A stretch of 13,261 nt of DNA from Thermococcus sp. (lineage in GTDB: Archaea > Methanobacteriota_B > Thermococci > Thermococcales > Thermococcaceae), in contig JAMONK010000081.1 of assembly GCA_027065835.1 (NCBI GenBank), positions 1 to 13,261 of the forward strand, given 5' to 3'. Of this stretch, positions 13,173-13,261 are shown piece after piece (within the stretch, counting starts at the first letter, position 1; the number at the start of each line of letters is the position of its first letter). Below the pieces are notes generated by a model. The model saw only the letters and a program-made list of their open reading frames with translations. It made no database searches and was not told where the DNA came from. A program made the translations under genes and the position numbers.

Positions 13173-13261
13173 ATCAAATAGTTTTGACTGTTAGTGAGGC
13201 TGGTTTTATAGTCCGTGCTAGTTAAAACAGGCGATTTTTGTCCGTGGTTTGTTTTGTAATC

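Overview
The window looks like chromosomal DNA of a hyperthermophilic euryarchaeon of the order Thermococcales, most likely a moderately GC-rich Thermococcus. Supporting signs are a Hel308 helicase, diphthine synthase (DphB), UPF0200 and UPF0201 proteins, an archaeosine-pathway QueC, intron-less tRNAs with encoded CCA, archaeal TATA boxes about 25-30 bp before starts, and GGTGAT-type ribosome binding sites. The genus is inferred from family knowledge; no database search was run.

Layout. 1-1496 (+): the end of a di/oligopeptide ABC importer operon (DppD-like ATPase cut by the window edge, then DppF-like ATPase). 1505-2104 (-): an unrecognised protein. 2156-4937 (+): Hel308, then a UPF0200 P-loop nucleotide kinase-like protein with its own promoter. 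4923-5732 (-): a ZIP-family metal transporter whose promoter carries a palindrome over the predicted transcription start; it diverges from a UPF0201 protein (5804-6217, +) across one TATA-like element. 6233-9462 (-): a tight five-gene operon, transcribed from high to low coordinate: two small DUF2178-like membrane proteins, a 71-residue XRE-type repressor, an ABC ATPase and an ABC-2 permease. Two abutting, nearly identical 16-bp palindromes lie between its TATA box and first gene, a strong candidate operator. 9564-13143: a tRNA-rich housekeeping stretch with tRNA-Leu(TAG), tRNA-Val(CAC), dphB, a tRNA-Phe(GAA)/tRNA-Gly(TCC) pair, queC, pyrD and tRNA-Lys(TTT).

Most genes are ordinary housekeeping or transport functions. 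The best candidate for something little described is the self-contained module at 6233-9516: repressor, two paralogous membrane proteins and a NatA/NatB-like ABC pair under one promoter with tandem operators. It resembles a small inducible export or membrane-stress response unit; its substrate and inducer cannot be read from sequence. Secondary points are the palindrome at the ZIP promoter, a PCNA-binding-like tail on Hel308, and a foldable 80-nt element with no ORF between dphB and tRNA-Gly. No CRISPR array, insertion sequence, integrase or rRNA gene was seen.
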